61,684 bases of DNA from Merdibacter massiliensis (lineage in GTDB: Bacteria > Bacillota_I > Bacilli_A > Erysipelotrichales > Erysipelotrichaceae), in contig NZ_LT699708.1 of assembly GCF_900155395.1 (NCBI RefSeq), positions 1 to 61,684 of the forward strand, in the 5' to 3' direction. Positions 61,613 to 61,684 of this stretch are shown here, piece after piece. The translations under genes were made by a program, and so were the position numbers. Every line of letters begins with the position of its first letter. Position 1 is the first letter of the stretch. The notes under the pieces are model-generated. The model was not told the origin of the DNA, did no database searches, and saw only the letters and a program-made list of their open reading frames with translations.

Positions 61613-61684
61613 ACCGGCAACGTGCTATCTTCGCAGGGGCAGGCCCAACTATTGTCGCCGCTGGAGTGCTTAACTTCTGTGTTC
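61613..61684 (-). rRNA. 5S ribosomal RNA, 3' part (cut by window edge)
   Basis: On the minus strand the sequence begins GAACACAGAAGTTAAGC, the universal 5S core, continues through CAGCGGCGACAATAGTTGGG and ends near TAGCACGTTGCCGG. About 72 of roughly 115 bases are present; the 5' end lies beyond 61684. It is the last gene of an rRNA operon read toward mnmA. Confidence 0.92.

Noticed and set aside
1-61684. CRISPR arrays, tRNA genes, prophage modules
   Set aside because: No regularly spaced repeats, no cloverleaf with a T-loop GTTCGA pattern and no phage structural genes were seen; xerD has a housekeeping context.

Overview
The window is AT-rich, almost entirely coding, and reads like a core chromosomal segment of a spore-forming Bacillota (Firmicutes). 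Nearly all genes lie on the minus strand. The evidence is six sporulation genes (spo0A, spoIVB, spoIIM, spoIIP, gpr, a spoIIIAH-like gene), T-box leaders on hisS and alaS, ccpA, and gene orders shared with Bacillus. Several genes usual in Bacillus are absent from these blocks (argR, folD, accB/accC, spoIIIAA-AG). Together with the general look of the proteins this suggests a gut Erysipelotrichia-type lineage, but that assignment is inference.

Region by region: (1) 1-444 has no convincing gene. (2) 445-5558: a hypothetical gene, mrp, xerD, a TrmN6-like methylase, spoIIM and dinB. (3) 5607-16592: the conserved block spo0A-spoIVB-recN-tlyA-dxs-ispA-xseB-xseA-nusB, a cytosolic 5'-nucleotidase, an Asp23/YqhY protein and a lone spoIIIAH-like gene. 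(4) 16663-19823: a RelA/SpoT-like synthetase with a long unknown C-terminus, ribF and truB. (5) 19959-22640: plus-strand ttcA, an IS1182-type element that landed in the ttcA terminator and duplicated it, and a rod-shaped ncRNA that looks like 6S RNA. (6) 22655-29116: an HD hydrolase, the T-box-controlled hisS-aspS pair, a zinc-ribbon protein, a VanY-type carboxypeptidase and yebC. (7) 29250-35658: a pepV-trmB-thioredoxin-unknown-murC-ytxG-ytxH-ccpA cluster. (8) 35786-38356: rpsO and pnp. (9) 38475-43104: lepA and hemW, with two genes between them: an uncharacterised protein and a second, phosphorylation-dead Spo0A-like protein. (10) 43182-47816: fmt, a small membrane protein, an IS110 element with a candidate bridge RNA, spoIIP and gpr. 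(11) 47918-52838: divergent rpsT, then holA, comEC, comEA, a HAD phosphatase and greA. (12) 52906-61533: mltG, yrzB, ruvX, ireB, T-box-controlled alaS, an unlisted 57-residue protein, recD2 and mnmA. (13) The right edge holds the 3' part of a 5S rRNA gene with its terminator.

Functionally the window combines sporulation control (Spo0A and its degenerate paralogue), engulfment and forespore genes (SpoIIM, SpoIIP, SpoIVB, SpoIIIAH, GPR), isoprenoid supply (Dxs, IspA), tRNA and rRNA modification, tRNA charging under T-box control, DNA repair and DNA uptake (RecN, DinB, XseAB, RecD2, ComEA/EC), and cell-wall synthesis (MurC, MltG, VanY-like). The observations I rate highest are the Spo0A paralogue whose acidic pocket, phospho-acceptor Asp and conserved Lys are all replaced; the overlapping Asp/His specifier (GACAC) in the hisS-aspS T-box; the IS110 bridge-RNA candidate; and the IS1182 insertion in a bidirectional terminator shared by ttcA and the 6S-like RNA.
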